From JBPYCR01 sp051846935 (GTDB lineage: Bacteria; Bacillota; Bacilli; Bacillales; Amphibacillaceae): a stretch of DNA of 64,000 nt. Both the position numbers and the translations under genes were made by a program. Below, piece after piece: positions 1 to 7,964 of the stretch (the first letter of the stretch is position 1; each line of letters starts with the position of its first letter). Location of the stretch: NCBI RefSeq assembly GCF_051846935.1, contig NZ_JBPYCS010000002.1, positions 124,001-188,000 of the forward strand, given 5' to 3'. The notes under the pieces are model-generated. The model ran no database searches. It was given only the letters and a program-made list of their open reading frames with translations, and was not told the DNA's origin.

Positions 1-1
1 A

Positions 2-796
2 GCGCACCGTATTATTTGGTCTTTTGTACTTATGATGGCCGTAATTCTACTTTTACGAAAAGGATCTTCATTCTTGCAGACGTGCAAGCAATTAATCGCT
101 GATCGAAAAAAATTAATTAGCATCCTATCAGCATCCTTTATCATTAGCTTTAATTGGCTAATTTTTATTTGGGCGGTTAACAGTGATCATGTCATTCAAG
201 CAAGCCTCGGCTATTATATTAATCCGCTCGTTAGTATTTTACTCGGTATTATTGTGCTAAAAGAAAGGCTGACGAGAAGGCAATTATTTTCTATAATTCT
301 TGCAAGTATCGGCGTTTTAAATTTAACAATTAGTTTCGGTGTTTTCCCGTGGGTTTCCCTTCTACTCGCTATAACATTCGCTTTATACGGCCTTTTTAAA
401 AAAATGGTTAATCTTAGCTCCCTCTTTGGCCTTGCAATTGAAACAATGATTGTTATGCCGATTGCACTTATTTATGTATTGTTTTTTTCTAGTGGGTCAA
501 CACCCGCTCATACAGCGGATTCTTTAACCGTACTATTGTTAATTGGTACGGGGGTAGCAACAGCTGTACCGCTCCTTTTATTTGGAAGCGCTGTGCGTAC
601 GATTCCGTTGTCAATGGTCGGGTTTTTGCAATATATTGCGCCAACAATAATGTTACTTCTCGGTGTGTTCTTGTACGGAGAAACCTTTTCACAAGCGCAT
701 CTCCTTTCATTTATTTTTATATGGATTGCCCTCTTTCTTTATATGGGCAGTTCTTTAAGGCACCGTCCTATTCGTAAAGAAAAACAGCAACATTGA
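2..796 (+). CDS. rarD: RarD/EamA-family permease, 5' truncated by window edge
   Basis: C-terminal part of a drug/metabolite-superfamily (EamA) permease of the RarD type. The reading frame is open from base 2, and the first residues (AHRIIWSFVLMM) match the early HR-x-WS segment of RarD proteins, so only about 40 N-terminal residues are missing. The ATG at 32 is therefore internal. About eight hydrophobic segments are visible, with the second EamA repeat starting after the GVFPWVSL segment. The substrate of RarD proteins is unknown. The gene ends 18 bp before the promoter of the S-box leader, so it belongs to the preceding unit. Confidence 0.85.
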   Translation, partial: AHRIIWSFVLMMAVILLLRKGSSFLQTCKQLIADRKKLISILSASFIISFNWLIFIWAVNSDHVIQASLGYYINPLVSILLGIIVLKERLTRRQLFSIILASIGVLNLTISFGVFPWVSLLLAITFALYGLFKKMVNLSSLFGLAIETMIVMPIALIYVLFFSSGSTPAHTADSLTVLLLIGTGVATAVPLLLFGSAVRTIPLSMVGFLQYIAPTIMLLLGVFLYGETFSQAHLLSFIFIWIALFLYMGSSLRHRPIRKEKQQH

Positions 797-813
797 ATTT
801 TTCAAATCTTTTG

Positions 814-842
814 TTGACAAATGTATTTTCTTCATGTAACAT
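814..842 (+). promoter_or_regulatory. Sigma-A promoter of the S-box/metY unit
   Basis: TTGACA at 814-819 and TAACAT at 837-842 are separated by 17 bp, and the expected start of transcription lies just before the riboswitch. The -35 is a perfect consensus and the -10 matches at four of six positions. It is inferred from sequence alone. Confidence 0.7.
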
Positions 843-865
843 ACATTTTAATCTAATAGTTATAT

Positions 866-984
866 CTCTTATCAAGAGCGGCGGAGGGAATAGGCCCGAT
901 GAAGCCCAGCAACCTAAAAGCATTTCGATATGCTTTTGATGGTGCCAAATCCTACAGGTCATCTCTTGATCTGGAAGATAAGAG
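866..984 (+). ncRNA. SAM-I (S-box) riboswitch
   Basis: The closing helix P1 is formed by CTCTTATC (866-873) and GATAAGAG (977-984). Between them lie the hallmark S-box blocks AGAGCGGCGGAGGGA, GGCCCGATGAAGCCC-GCAACC and GGTGCCAAATCC, with a hairpin between the last two. In this family SAM binding stabilises P1 and lets the downstream terminator form. The 3' arm of P1 plus the following GGAGG (979-987) can instead pair with CCCTCTTCTTAT of the terminator, which gives the expected antiterminator. It controls metY directly downstream. Confidence 0.95.
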
Positions 985-1004
985 GAGGAACGGTAGCATT
1001 TAAC

Positions 1005-1031
1005 GCCCTCTTCTTATGAAGAGGGCTTTTT
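1005..1031 (+). terminator. S-box-controlled intrinsic terminator
   Basis: Perfect 9-bp stem GCCCTCTTC / GAAGAGGGC with a 4-base loop followed by five T. Its 5' arm is complementary to the 3' strand of riboswitch helix P1, so it is the regulated terminator of the SAM switch. Confidence 0.92.
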
Positions 1032-1151
1032 GTATCCCTACCCCTTCTCAATCCAGATTCCTGCTTCAAAGCATACGTGCGTTCAGCGCACTACGTGCAA
1101 ATCTCACAAGGCGGTTAAATGGCCGGCTTAAAAATCCAAGGAGGAATTATT

Positions 1152-2438
1152 TTGACAAACTTTAATTACGAAGACAAAGAAACAATTTTATTACATGGAG
1201 GGCAGTCTGTTGACCCAACGACAGGTTCTCGTGCTGTTCCAATTTATCAAACAACATCGTATGTCTTTAACGACACGGAGCATGCACAAAATTTATTCGG
1301 TTTAAAAGAGCCGGGAAATATTTATACGAGAATAATGAATCCAACAGTTGATGTATTTGAACAGCGAGTTGCTTTATTAGAAGGTGGCGTAGCAGCAGTT
1401 GCAACCTCATCAGGAATGGCCGCTATTACATATGCTATCTTAAACATTGCTAGTGCTGGCGATGAAATTGTTGCAGACAGCAATTTGTATGGTGGAACGT
1501 ACAACTTATTTGTACATACATTACCGCGCTATGGCATTAATGTAAAAATTGTTGACGGAACCGATCCTGAAGCAATTCGAGCTGCGATAACTGATAAAAC
1601 TAAGGCAGTTTTTGGTGAAACAATTACGAACCCTAGCTTAAACGTTTTTGATGTAGAAAAAGTAGCGGAGATTGCCCATGAAAATAACATTCCATTAATT
1701 ATTGACAATACATTTGCTCCATATTTTGCAAATCCAATCCAATGGGGTGCTGACATTGTCGTCCACTCAGCGACTAAATGGATTGGCGGACATGGGACGA
1801 CAATTGGCGGGATCGTAGTAGATGCTGGCAGGTTTGATTGGAGTTCAGGGAAGTTCCCTGGCTTTACAGAACCAGATGAAAGCTATGGCGGGATTCGATT
1901 TGCTGATCTAGGTGAACCAGCATTTGCCTTAAAGTTACGTGTTCAGCTTTTACGCGATACAGGGGCATGCTTAAGTCCACAAAATGCATTTTTACTTATC
2001 CAAGGCCTGGAAACATTGCATTTACGAATTGAGCGTCATAATCAAAATGCTCAAGAAGTTGCAGCGTTTCTACAAGAGCATCCAGCAATAGAGTGGGTCA
2101 ACTTTCCAGGTCTAGAGGATCATCCATCACATAAACTAGCGAAAAAGTACTTCAAAGATGGATACGGCTCCGTTATTACTTTTGGAATTAAAGGTGGACG
2201 TGAAGCAGGCAGACAGCTAATTGACAATGTACAATTATGGTCTCACGTGGCGAATGTAGGAGATGCAAAGTCATTAATTATTCATCCTGCTTCCACTACA
2301 CACCAACAATTAAGTGCGGAAGACTTAAAGAAAAGTGGCGTTTCTGAGGAACTTGTTCGTCTTTCTGTTGGAATTGAATCAACTAAGGATATTTTAAAAG
2401 ATTTAGATGAAGCTATTACAAAAGCTGTCGGTAAATAA
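1152..2438 (+). CDS. metY: O-acetylhomoserine sulfhydrylase (homocysteine synthase)
   Basis: PLP enzyme of the Cys/Met metabolism family that makes homocysteine from O-acetylhomoserine and sulfide; 428 aa, the usual MetY length. Visible are the cofactor-region motif SSGMAA, the DNT.FAP segment and the PLP lysine in SATKWIGGHG. The inserted EPDESYGG region is typical of MetY rather than MetB/MetC. The start is the TTG at 1152: AAGGAGG at 1138-1144 sits 7 bp before it, while the upstream ATG at 1119 has no ribosome binding site. Expression is controlled by the SAM riboswitch upstream, which fits methionine biosynthesis. A large repeat follows 8 bp after the stop. Confidence 0.95.
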   Translation: MTNFNYEDKETILLHGGQSVDPTTGSRAVPIYQTTSYVFNDTEHAQNLFGLKEPGNIYTRIMNPTVDVFEQRVALLEGGVAAVATSSGMAAITYAILNIASAGDEIVADSNLYGGTYNLFVHTLPRYGINVKIVDGTDPEAIRAAITDKTKAVFGETITNPSLNVFDVEKVAEIAHENNIPLIIDNTFAPYFANPIQWGADIVVHSATKWIGGHGTTIGGIVVDAGRFDWSSGKFPGFTEPDESYGGIRFADLGEPAFALKLRVQLLRDTGACLSPQNAFLLIQGLETLHLRIERHNQNAQEVAAFLQEHPAIEWVNFPGLEDHPSHKLAKKYFKDGYGSVITFGIKGGREAGRQLIDNVQLWSHVANVGDAKSLIIHPASTTHQQLSAEDLKKSGVSEELVRLSVGIESTKDILKDLDEAITKAVGK

Positions 2439-2445
2439 TTAGCAC

Positions 2446-2820
2446 AAAAACATGAACGCTTGCGCTCTGATCTTGCTGACTTGCACTACAGCCGACAGGC
2501 TTGCCGCGGTTACTGCCTCCGCTTCTGTAGCTCCTCTAACTGAGTCGCTACAGTGATCTTCGGACGCGTGCTATTTCCGCAGGAGTCCGTCGACTTCCGT
2601 TCCAGTCATCTTTAAGAGTGGGAATGTCATAATTGCACACACTTCAATGCTGTTTCATTTGTATTGGAGTGTGTTTCTTTATGTTTTGTATTGTATTTTG
2701 TTTCTACAGAGAAATTCATTTGTTTTTTAATATGAAATCAAAATGACGTCCGTAAATTTCCTTCACAGTTCCCTACCAAATAGTAATGTGATTTTTCTTC
2801 ACCAACGTCCTATATTGTAC
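2446..2820 (+). repeat. Interspersed repeat, family 1 copy A
   Basis: Homologous to 8919-9312 (reverse strand) and 47899-48390. It begins with AACATGAA.GCTT.CGCTCTGAT and a block containing GCACTACAG. A hairpin CTGTAGC...GCTACAG follows (stem around 2526-2554), then CCGCAGGAGTCCGTCGACTTCCG. Around 2636-2682 a second hairpin with arms CACACTTCAAT / ATTGGAGTGTG is followed by TTTCTTT, which looks like an intrinsic terminator. The copy ends with the block ..CCTATATTGTAC shared with copy C. It lacks an internal segment of roughly 130 bp present in copy C. It lies directly downstream of metY in the same direction and may end that transcript. Confidence 0.85.
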
Positions 2821-3323
2821 AACCCATTGAGTTCGCCTTCTTTTGGGGGCGAACTTTAATAATTTGTGTACCGTTCTCGTTCATTTTACTCTTTTTAAAG
2901 CTGCTCTCAATTCCTTCTATCCATGAAAATTATCCAATCTGTAAGTTATTGGAACGCCCTAGTAAAACTATCCGATCGAACGAGCAGATAGTCTCGCTAT
3001 GCCATTTTCTAAAGTAAACGAAAGAACTTTAATATGTGACGAGGAGTTCACCATTCGATTACAAAATCATCGTTCATGTTTACATGGCTGAATTAACGTG
3101 TAAAATATATATACACTATTTTTTAATGTCTTATAAGCAAGAATCGGATTCCATGCTTATAATAAATATATCTAAAAGACCTTGTAACGCTACTTAAATA
3201 ATCAAACGAGTAATTCAATTCCTTTAAATATAAAATACTTTTTTAAACGAACGAGCGGATTATGAACGTAGCTATGCAATGTTAGAAATAACGAAGAAAA
3301 TTAGTCTTTGTAAGAGCTTATAA
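2821..3323. other. Gene-free stretch before ypmR
   Basis: No coding frame with a ribosome binding site was seen. AGTTCGCC / GGCGAACT (2830-2855) forms an 8-bp hairpin followed by TTAAT, a weak terminator-like structure. Two diverged direct repeats of about 55 bp (from 2977 and from 3248) share CGAACGAGC.GAT and GCTATGC.AT. The rest is AT-rich with no recognisable feature. Confidence 0.5.
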
Positions 3324-4379
3324 TTGATTCATGTGCATATATTGACATTTATTAAGAAGTGGATTTTTCAGAAACGGATCGCTTTACGTTCAATTCGGTC
3401 GTTGTTAAAGAACATTTGTATAGGTGTGGTTCAAATTAAACAGTTTGCATTTATTATTTTTATTTTATTTCTCGCCGTTGGCATTGGAGCCATTTTTATC
3501 ATAACGAACGAAAAGAAACCGACCTCTTCCACCGAAACAAACACAAAAAAACAAATACCAATAGTGACAGAACTTGAAGAACAGACCCCGCGTAAAGAAA
3601 CCGACCCAAGTGCCGAAGTAGTTGAAAACAAGCCAAATTCAGGAGATGAGGTCGTACGTGAACAAGTAAAGGAATTCATTGTTGAATCTGTAAAGGGTGC
3701 GATCGATTTCTTTTTTAATAAGGAAACCAAAATCGTAGCGATAGGTGACTCTTTAACCCAAGGTGTTGGAGATCGTACTGGTAAGGGTGGATATGTTGGC
3801 ATTCTTGATCGGTCTTTAAATGAAACGGAATCCATCGTCCAATTTGATAATTACGGAAAAAGAGGAAATCGTTCAGATCAACTGCTCAAACGTTTGGATG
3901 AACCAGAAATATCGGCGTCCTTAAAAAAGGCAGATATTGTACTCATTACAATTGGGGCAAACGATATTATGCAAGTATTCAAGGAAAATTTTACAAATTT
4001 AACATTACGCGAATTTGAACACGAACGACTTCAATACGAAAATAGACTTGAAATGATTTTCACTAAAGTTCGTGACATCAACCCTACCATTTCTATTTAT
4101 TTGCTCGGTTTTTATAACCCATTTGATAAATATTTTAAAGATATTAAAGAGCTTAATATGATTGTTGATGGTTGGAATCGAACTGGCGAGCAAGTAACAC
4201 AAGCATTTGATCAATCATATTTTATTCCAACGAATGACCTATTTAACGACAAGACGGTGCATTTGCTTGCGGAAGATAATTTTCACCCTAATTACTTAGG
4301 GTATCAACGGATTGCCGAACGGGTACTTACGTATTTAACAGAACGAGAAGGTGACATGCATGAAAAACAAACAGAATGA
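3324..4379 (+). CDS. ypmR: Membrane-anchored SGNH/GDSL hydrolase, YpmR-like
   Basis: SGNH-family esterase/acylhydrolase. Block I is AIGDSLTQG (nucleophile Ser) at about residue 140, block III is TIGAND (oxyanion Asn) near 213, and block V is NFHPNYLGY (catalytic His) near 325. Residues 40-61 form a single hydrophobic segment, followed by a Lys/Glu/Pro-rich linker, so the catalytic domain should face outside. At 351 aa it is about 100 aa longer than B. subtilis YpmR. The start is uncertain: TTG at 3324 has only a weak AAGAG upstream, and a GTG at 3426 just before the membrane segment is an alternative. The substrate is unknown. It overlaps ypmS by 20 bp, the same order as in Bacillus. Confidence 0.85.
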   Translation: MIHVHILTFIKKWIFQKRIALRSIRSLLKNICIGVVQIKQFAFIIFILFLAVGIGAIFIITNEKKPTSSTETNTKKQIPIVTELEEQTPRKETDPSAEVVENKPNSGDEVVREQVKEFIVESVKGAIDFFFNKETKIVAIGDSLTQGVGDRTGKGGYVGILDRSLNETESIVQFDNYGKRGNRSDQLLKRLDEPEISASLKKADIVLITIGANDIMQVFKENFTNLTLREFEHERLQYENRLEMIFTKVRDINPTISIYLLGFYNPFDKYFKDIKELNMIVDGWNRTGEQVTQAFDQSYFIPTNDLFNDKTVHLLAEDNFHPNYLGYQRIAERVLTYLTEREGDMHEKQTE

Positions 4380-4989
4380 TAAACAAATTTGGAAACGACG
4401 TTTTTATTGGTTGTTCTTCATTAATGCAAGCATTTTTTTGCTATTCATTTTATTTCTATTATGGCCGGTATCTAGCAATGAGCATCTTCCTTCTGAATCA
4501 GCACAAGATGAGGACAGTTCTGAATTCACCGTGCGAACGACAAAAAAGAATTTAAATGAGCTGGCCAATGCGTACATTGATAAATTACTGCAAGGGACAA
4601 ACCATCATTACCAAATTATATTGGATGAGGATGTTCAATTGTTAGGCGAGCTGCCCGTATTTTCAACGACCGTACCACTCGTTATCCACTTTAATCCATC
4701 TGTTCAGGATAATGGGGACATCATCTTAGAGCAGGAGTCAATATCAGTCGGCCTTTTGCAATTACCAAACAAAAAAATTATGGAATATATGAATAAATAT
4801 TTGCCGATGCCAGAGTGGGTTACTGTCAACCCAAAAAAAGAGGAAATATATGTGGCTGTAACCGAAATGGAAATAAAAAGTAACTTTCGCGTCCGTGTCG
4901 AACAATTTGATTTACAGTCGAATCATTTAGCTTTTAAAATAAAAGTACCTTATGAGACGCTCGGGATTGAATCTGCTAAAGAGCATTAG
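4360..4989 (+). CDS. ypmS: YpmS family membrane-anchored protein (DUF2140)
   Basis: YpmS-type protein of unknown function, 209 aa. It has an N-terminal transmembrane segment (about residues 15-35) and an extracytoplasmic domain with the family signature ANAYIDK...YQI.LDEDV. The conserved stretch PVFSTTVPL...P also appears, as does the MEYMNKYLPMPEWV region. AAGGTGA (4347-4353) is correctly spaced for the ATG at 4360; the in-frame GTG at 4351 overlaps that site and is unlikely. The start lies inside the ypmR end, so the two are translationally coupled and probably work together in the cell envelope. Confidence 0.88.
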   Translation: MKNKQNDKQIWKRRFYWLFFINASIFLLFILFLLWPVSSNEHLPSESAQDEDSSEFTVRTTKKNLNELANAYIDKLLQGTNHHYQIILDEDVQLLGELPVFSTTVPLVIHFNPSVQDNGDIILEQESISVGLLQLPNKKIMEYMNKYLPMPEWVTVNPKKEEIYVAVTEMEIKSNFRVRVEQFDLQSNHLAFKIKVPYETLGIESAKEH

Positions 4990-5091
4990 AGCTTAAAGCT
5001 ACATAACGGAACACTATCCAAGCAATAATAAACACTGCCGCTATAGTTACAAAAAACAGCTCATTACAGACAGAAAAATAAGCAAAATGAT

Positions 5092-5119
5092 AGGAGCTTG
5101 GGCTACCCACGCTCCTTTT
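5092..5119 (+). terminator. Terminator of ypmR-ypmS
   Basis: AGGAGC...GCTCCT with inner TGGG/CCCA pairing (5092-5116) followed by TTTTG, about 100 bp after the ypmS stop. Confidence 0.7.
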
Positions 5120-5219
5120 GTACTAAATTTATTTTAATTTCTTATTTGAAGATGTTAGTGTAGCGCTTTACTAATTTGTCCTTTAAAGAGAAGTGCACTG
5201 TTGAATATGCTGTAGTTTT

Positions 5220-5846
5220 TTAGCGTATAACAAATCGTTTCACTTTTTTTGTTAACAAAATAAAGAATGATTGCCGTCGTTGAATCGGTTTATAAATAAA
5301 AACGTTATTGGCACTTTTTCGATCAGTTGTATAATCGCCGAGCCTTCCATGGTAAATAAGCTGCATTCCGATATGATTCCGTATATCTGTTGGCGTTACA
5401 AAGCATTCTGGCTTTGGAAAGCGGAAAGAATTCGCATTACTTAACACCGTTGCTACAAATTGAGAACAAAACAGTGCATGCTTTCGGTCAAATTCAATCT
5501 GAAGCACAAAACCAATGAGTCCTAAAAAATTATATTTATATATATCTTTTTTCGCTTCGATTTCTTTCGTTTTTAGCACTATATTGTCAAACTCCGCTTG
5601 CGTTAATGAATAAGAATAAATAGCGCAGCTCGCATTTTGCAGAAAAGAGCTTTTCGTATCCTCCCGAACAAATCCCCCGCTAAATGGATTATTCGGATTT
5701 TTACGCCCGAAGCTATACATTTCATTTAGTTGGTCATCAAAAGCAATGGATACATGGTTTAATGGTTGCCTAGTATATAAGTTTATAAGACGAGATAAAT
5801 AGGTGCCTGTATTCGTGAACACAAAATAAATCGTTGTTTCCTGCAT
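5220..5846 (-). CDS. Permuted papain-like (YiiX/YebB type) hydrolase
   Basis: Resembles the NlpC/P60-superfamily proteins with circularly permuted papain fold. His is in NHVSIAF (about residue 35) and the presumed catalytic Cys in LFCSQFVATVL (about 125), the order typical of the permuted group. An FVREDTKSSF segment lies between. There is no signal peptide or membrane segment with the chosen start. That start is the ATG at 5846, preceded by GGGGG with 5-bp spacing; the frame stays open upstream to 5939 but without a ribosome binding site. The substrate is unknown; relatives are thought to hydrolyse amide or ester bonds. It is a single gene convergent with ypmS. Confidence 0.75.
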   Translation of the reverse strand: MQETTIYFVFTNTGTYLSRLINLYTRQPLNHVSIAFDDQLNEMYSFGRKNPNNPFSGGFVREDTKSSFLQNASCAIYSYSLTQAEFDNIVLKTKEIEAKKDIYKYNFLGLIGFVLQIEFDRKHALFCSQFVATVLSNANSFRFPKPECFVTPTDIRNHIGMQLIYHGRLGDYTTDRKSANNVFIYKPIQRRQSFFILLTKKVKRFVIR

Positions 5847-6239
5847 CTCATCCCCCCATGTGATCATTTGTTTTATTGTTGCATATTTCTTCATATATTC
5901 ATAGACTTTTCTTTTGCAATGCGCAATTCTTTTTTGCAAGACTGGATCAAATGTACGAGATTGTATTCCTATACTGTATGCAGCGAACGATGGATGCGAC
6001 TATCGTTGATGAGCAAAAACCCTGCAAATACGAAACCCTTTTTTCGGTAGCGATCACAAGGTAGCGAATATCGTTAATAATCATCAATATGGTCATAAAA
6101 ATACGTTAGACAAAAATTGGGGGGACAAAGGTGTAAAAGGGGGCGTATACGTGAGTCCCCATCGGAAGTTCTGCATTGACGAAACAGAATAAATCCCGTA
6201 AGCTAACGATGATTACTAATTTTGGAGGAAATACTATAT
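5847..6239. other. Intergenic region and leader of the ABC-F gene
   Basis: About 390 bp between divergent genes. A possible 13-codon reading frame, GTG at 6151 to TAA at 6190-6192, is preceded by GGGGG at 7-bp spacing. It lies 48 bp before the ABC-F start. Leader peptides before ABC-F genes are known for ribosome-protection members, but this protein is not of an obvious resistance type, so a leader function is only a guess. TTGGAGGA (6222-6229) is the ribosome binding site for the ATG at 6240. Confidence 0.35.
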
Positions 6240-7862
6240 ATGATTACCGTTACGAATGTAAGTTTACAATATGGCGATAAAAAATTATTTGAAGATGTTA
6301 ACTTGAAGTTTAATCCGGGGAACTGCTACGGAGTAATTGGAGCGAATGGTGCGGGTAAATCAACATTTCTTAAGGTTTTATCAGGAGATGTTGAGCCACA
6401 ATCTGGTCATGTATCCATCGGAGCCGATAAAAGACTTGCCGTTTTAAAACAGGATCATTTTGCTTATGAAAATGAGCAAGTGTTAGAAACCGTGCTAATG
6501 GGGCATGAAAAACTATATCGTGTAAAACAGGAAAAAGATGCGATCTACACAAAGGAAGATTTTTCAGAAGCGGATGGTATGCGTGCTGCGGAATTGGAAG
6601 GTGAATTTGCGGAGCTCAACGGCTGGGAGGCTGAATCCGATGCTGCTGTCTTACTAAAAGGATTAGGAATAGATGAAACATACCATTATATGACAATGGC
6701 CGATTTATCAGGCGAACAAAAGGTTAAAGTGTTACTCGCCCAATCATTGTTCGGTAATCCCGATATTTTATTGCTAGACGAGCCGACAAACGGACTTGAC
6801 ATTCAGGCAATCCAATGGCTAGAAGACTTTCTCATTAACTTTGAAAACACAGTAATTGTCGTTTCACACGACCGACACTTTTTAAACAAAGTATGTACGC
6901 ATATTGCTGATGTAGACTTTGGAAAAATTGAAATTTATATCGGAAATTATGACTTTTGGTATGAGTCAAGTCAGCTAGCAGCTAAAATGGCGAAAGAGGA
7001 AAATAAGAAAAAAGAAGAAAAAGTGAAAGATTTACAAGCATTTATTGCACGTTTTAGTGCAAATGCTTCTAAATCAAGACAGGCGACTTCACGCAGGAAG
7101 CTATTGGAAAGCATCACACTTGATGACATTAAGCCCTCTTCACGTCGTTATCCATACGTGTCCTTTACACCGGGTCGAGAAATTGGTAATGATTTGCTCC
7201 GAGTGGAAGGGTTAACGAAAACAATCGGAGGAAAAAAAGTACTAGATAATGTTAGCTTTACCATTAATAAAGATGACAAAGTAGCCTTTGTAGGTAAAAA
7301 CGACATTGCTAAAACAACTTTATTTCAAATTTTAATGGGAGAAATTGAGCCGGATGCTGGCACGTTCCACTGGGGAGTTACTACATCGCAATCTTATTTC
7401 CCTAAGGATAACTCGGCATTTTTTGAAAACAATGATCTTCCATTGGTTGATTGGCTACGACAGTATTCTCCAGAAGATCAAACAGAGACATTTCTTCGAA
7501 GCTTCTTAGGGAGAATGTTATTTTCAGGTGAAGAAGCTCTCAAAAAAGCAAATGTGCTGTCCGGTGGTGAAAAAGTTCGTTGTATGCTATCTAAAATGAT
7601 GTTAAGCAATGCCAATGTACTTCTATTTGACGAACCGACAAGTCACTTGGATCTTGAGTCAATTACATCACTAAACAATGGGCTTATTAAATTTAAAGGG
7701 TCCATTTTATTCACCTCTAGTGATCATCAGTTCGTAAATAGTATTGCTAATCGATTAATCGAGATGACACCTAGCGGAATAATTGATAAAGAAATGAGTT
7801 ATGACGAATACGTACGCGATCAAAAGTTACAAAAACAAATAAAAGCAATGTACGCGGTATAA
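6240..7862 (+). CDS. ABC-F family ATPase (YkpA/YbiT-like)
   Basis: Soluble protein of 540 aa with two ABC domains and no membrane segment, the ABC-F layout of ribosome-associated translation factors. The first domain has Walker A GANGAGKST (about 37), signature LSGEQ, Walker B DILLLDEPTNGLD and VSHDRHF. A charged Lys/Glu-rich linker (about 240-270) follows. The second domain has GKNDIAKTTL where a Walker A is expected, LSGGEKVR, LLFDEPTSHLD and TSSDHQF. The degenerate second Walker A is familiar in this subgroup, but the switch His appears replaced by Ser. The start at 6240 is set by GGAGGA 10 bp upstream, not the TTG at 6222. Whether it acts in antibiotic tolerance or translation is not shown. 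Confidence 0.88.
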   Translation: MITVTNVSLQYGDKKLFEDVNLKFNPGNCYGVIGANGAGKSTFLKVLSGDVEPQSGHVSIGADKRLAVLKQDHFAYENEQVLETVLMGHEKLYRVKQEKDAIYTKEDFSEADGMRAAELEGEFAELNGWEAESDAAVLLKGLGIDETYHYMTMADLSGEQKVKVLLAQSLFGNPDILLLDEPTNGLDIQAIQWLEDFLINFENTVIVVSHDRHFLNKVCTHIADVDFGKIEIYIGNYDFWYESSQLAAKMAKEENKKKEEKVKDLQAFIARFSANASKSRQATSRRKLLESITLDDIKPSSRRYPYVSFTPGREIGNDLLRVEGLTKTIGGKKVLDNVSFTINKDDKVAFVGKNDIAKTTLFQILMGEIEPDAGTFHWGVTTSQSYFPKDNSAFFENNDLPLVDWLRQYSPEDQTETFLRSFLGRMLFSGEEALKKANVLSGGEKVRCMLSKMMLSNANVLLFDEPTSHLDLESITSLNNGLIKFKGSILFTSSDHQFVNSIANRLIEMTPSGIIDKEMSYDEYVRDQKLQKQIKAMYAV

Positions 7863-7900
7863 TCAATTTCTGTAAATATATATTGAATATAAAAAATAAA

Positions 7901-7934
7901 AAGCACTTGCTCCTTTATATAAGGGCAAGTGCTT
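7901..7934. terminator. Bidirectional terminator between ABC-F gene and LysM-3D gene
   Basis: AAGCACTTGC / GCAAGTGCTT with inner CCTT/AAGG pairing, flanked by A-rich sequence on the left and T-rich on the right. It therefore works for both convergent genes. Confidence 0.85.
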
Positions 7935-7964
7935 TGTTTGGGTGGGTATACAGCTGGTAAATTG

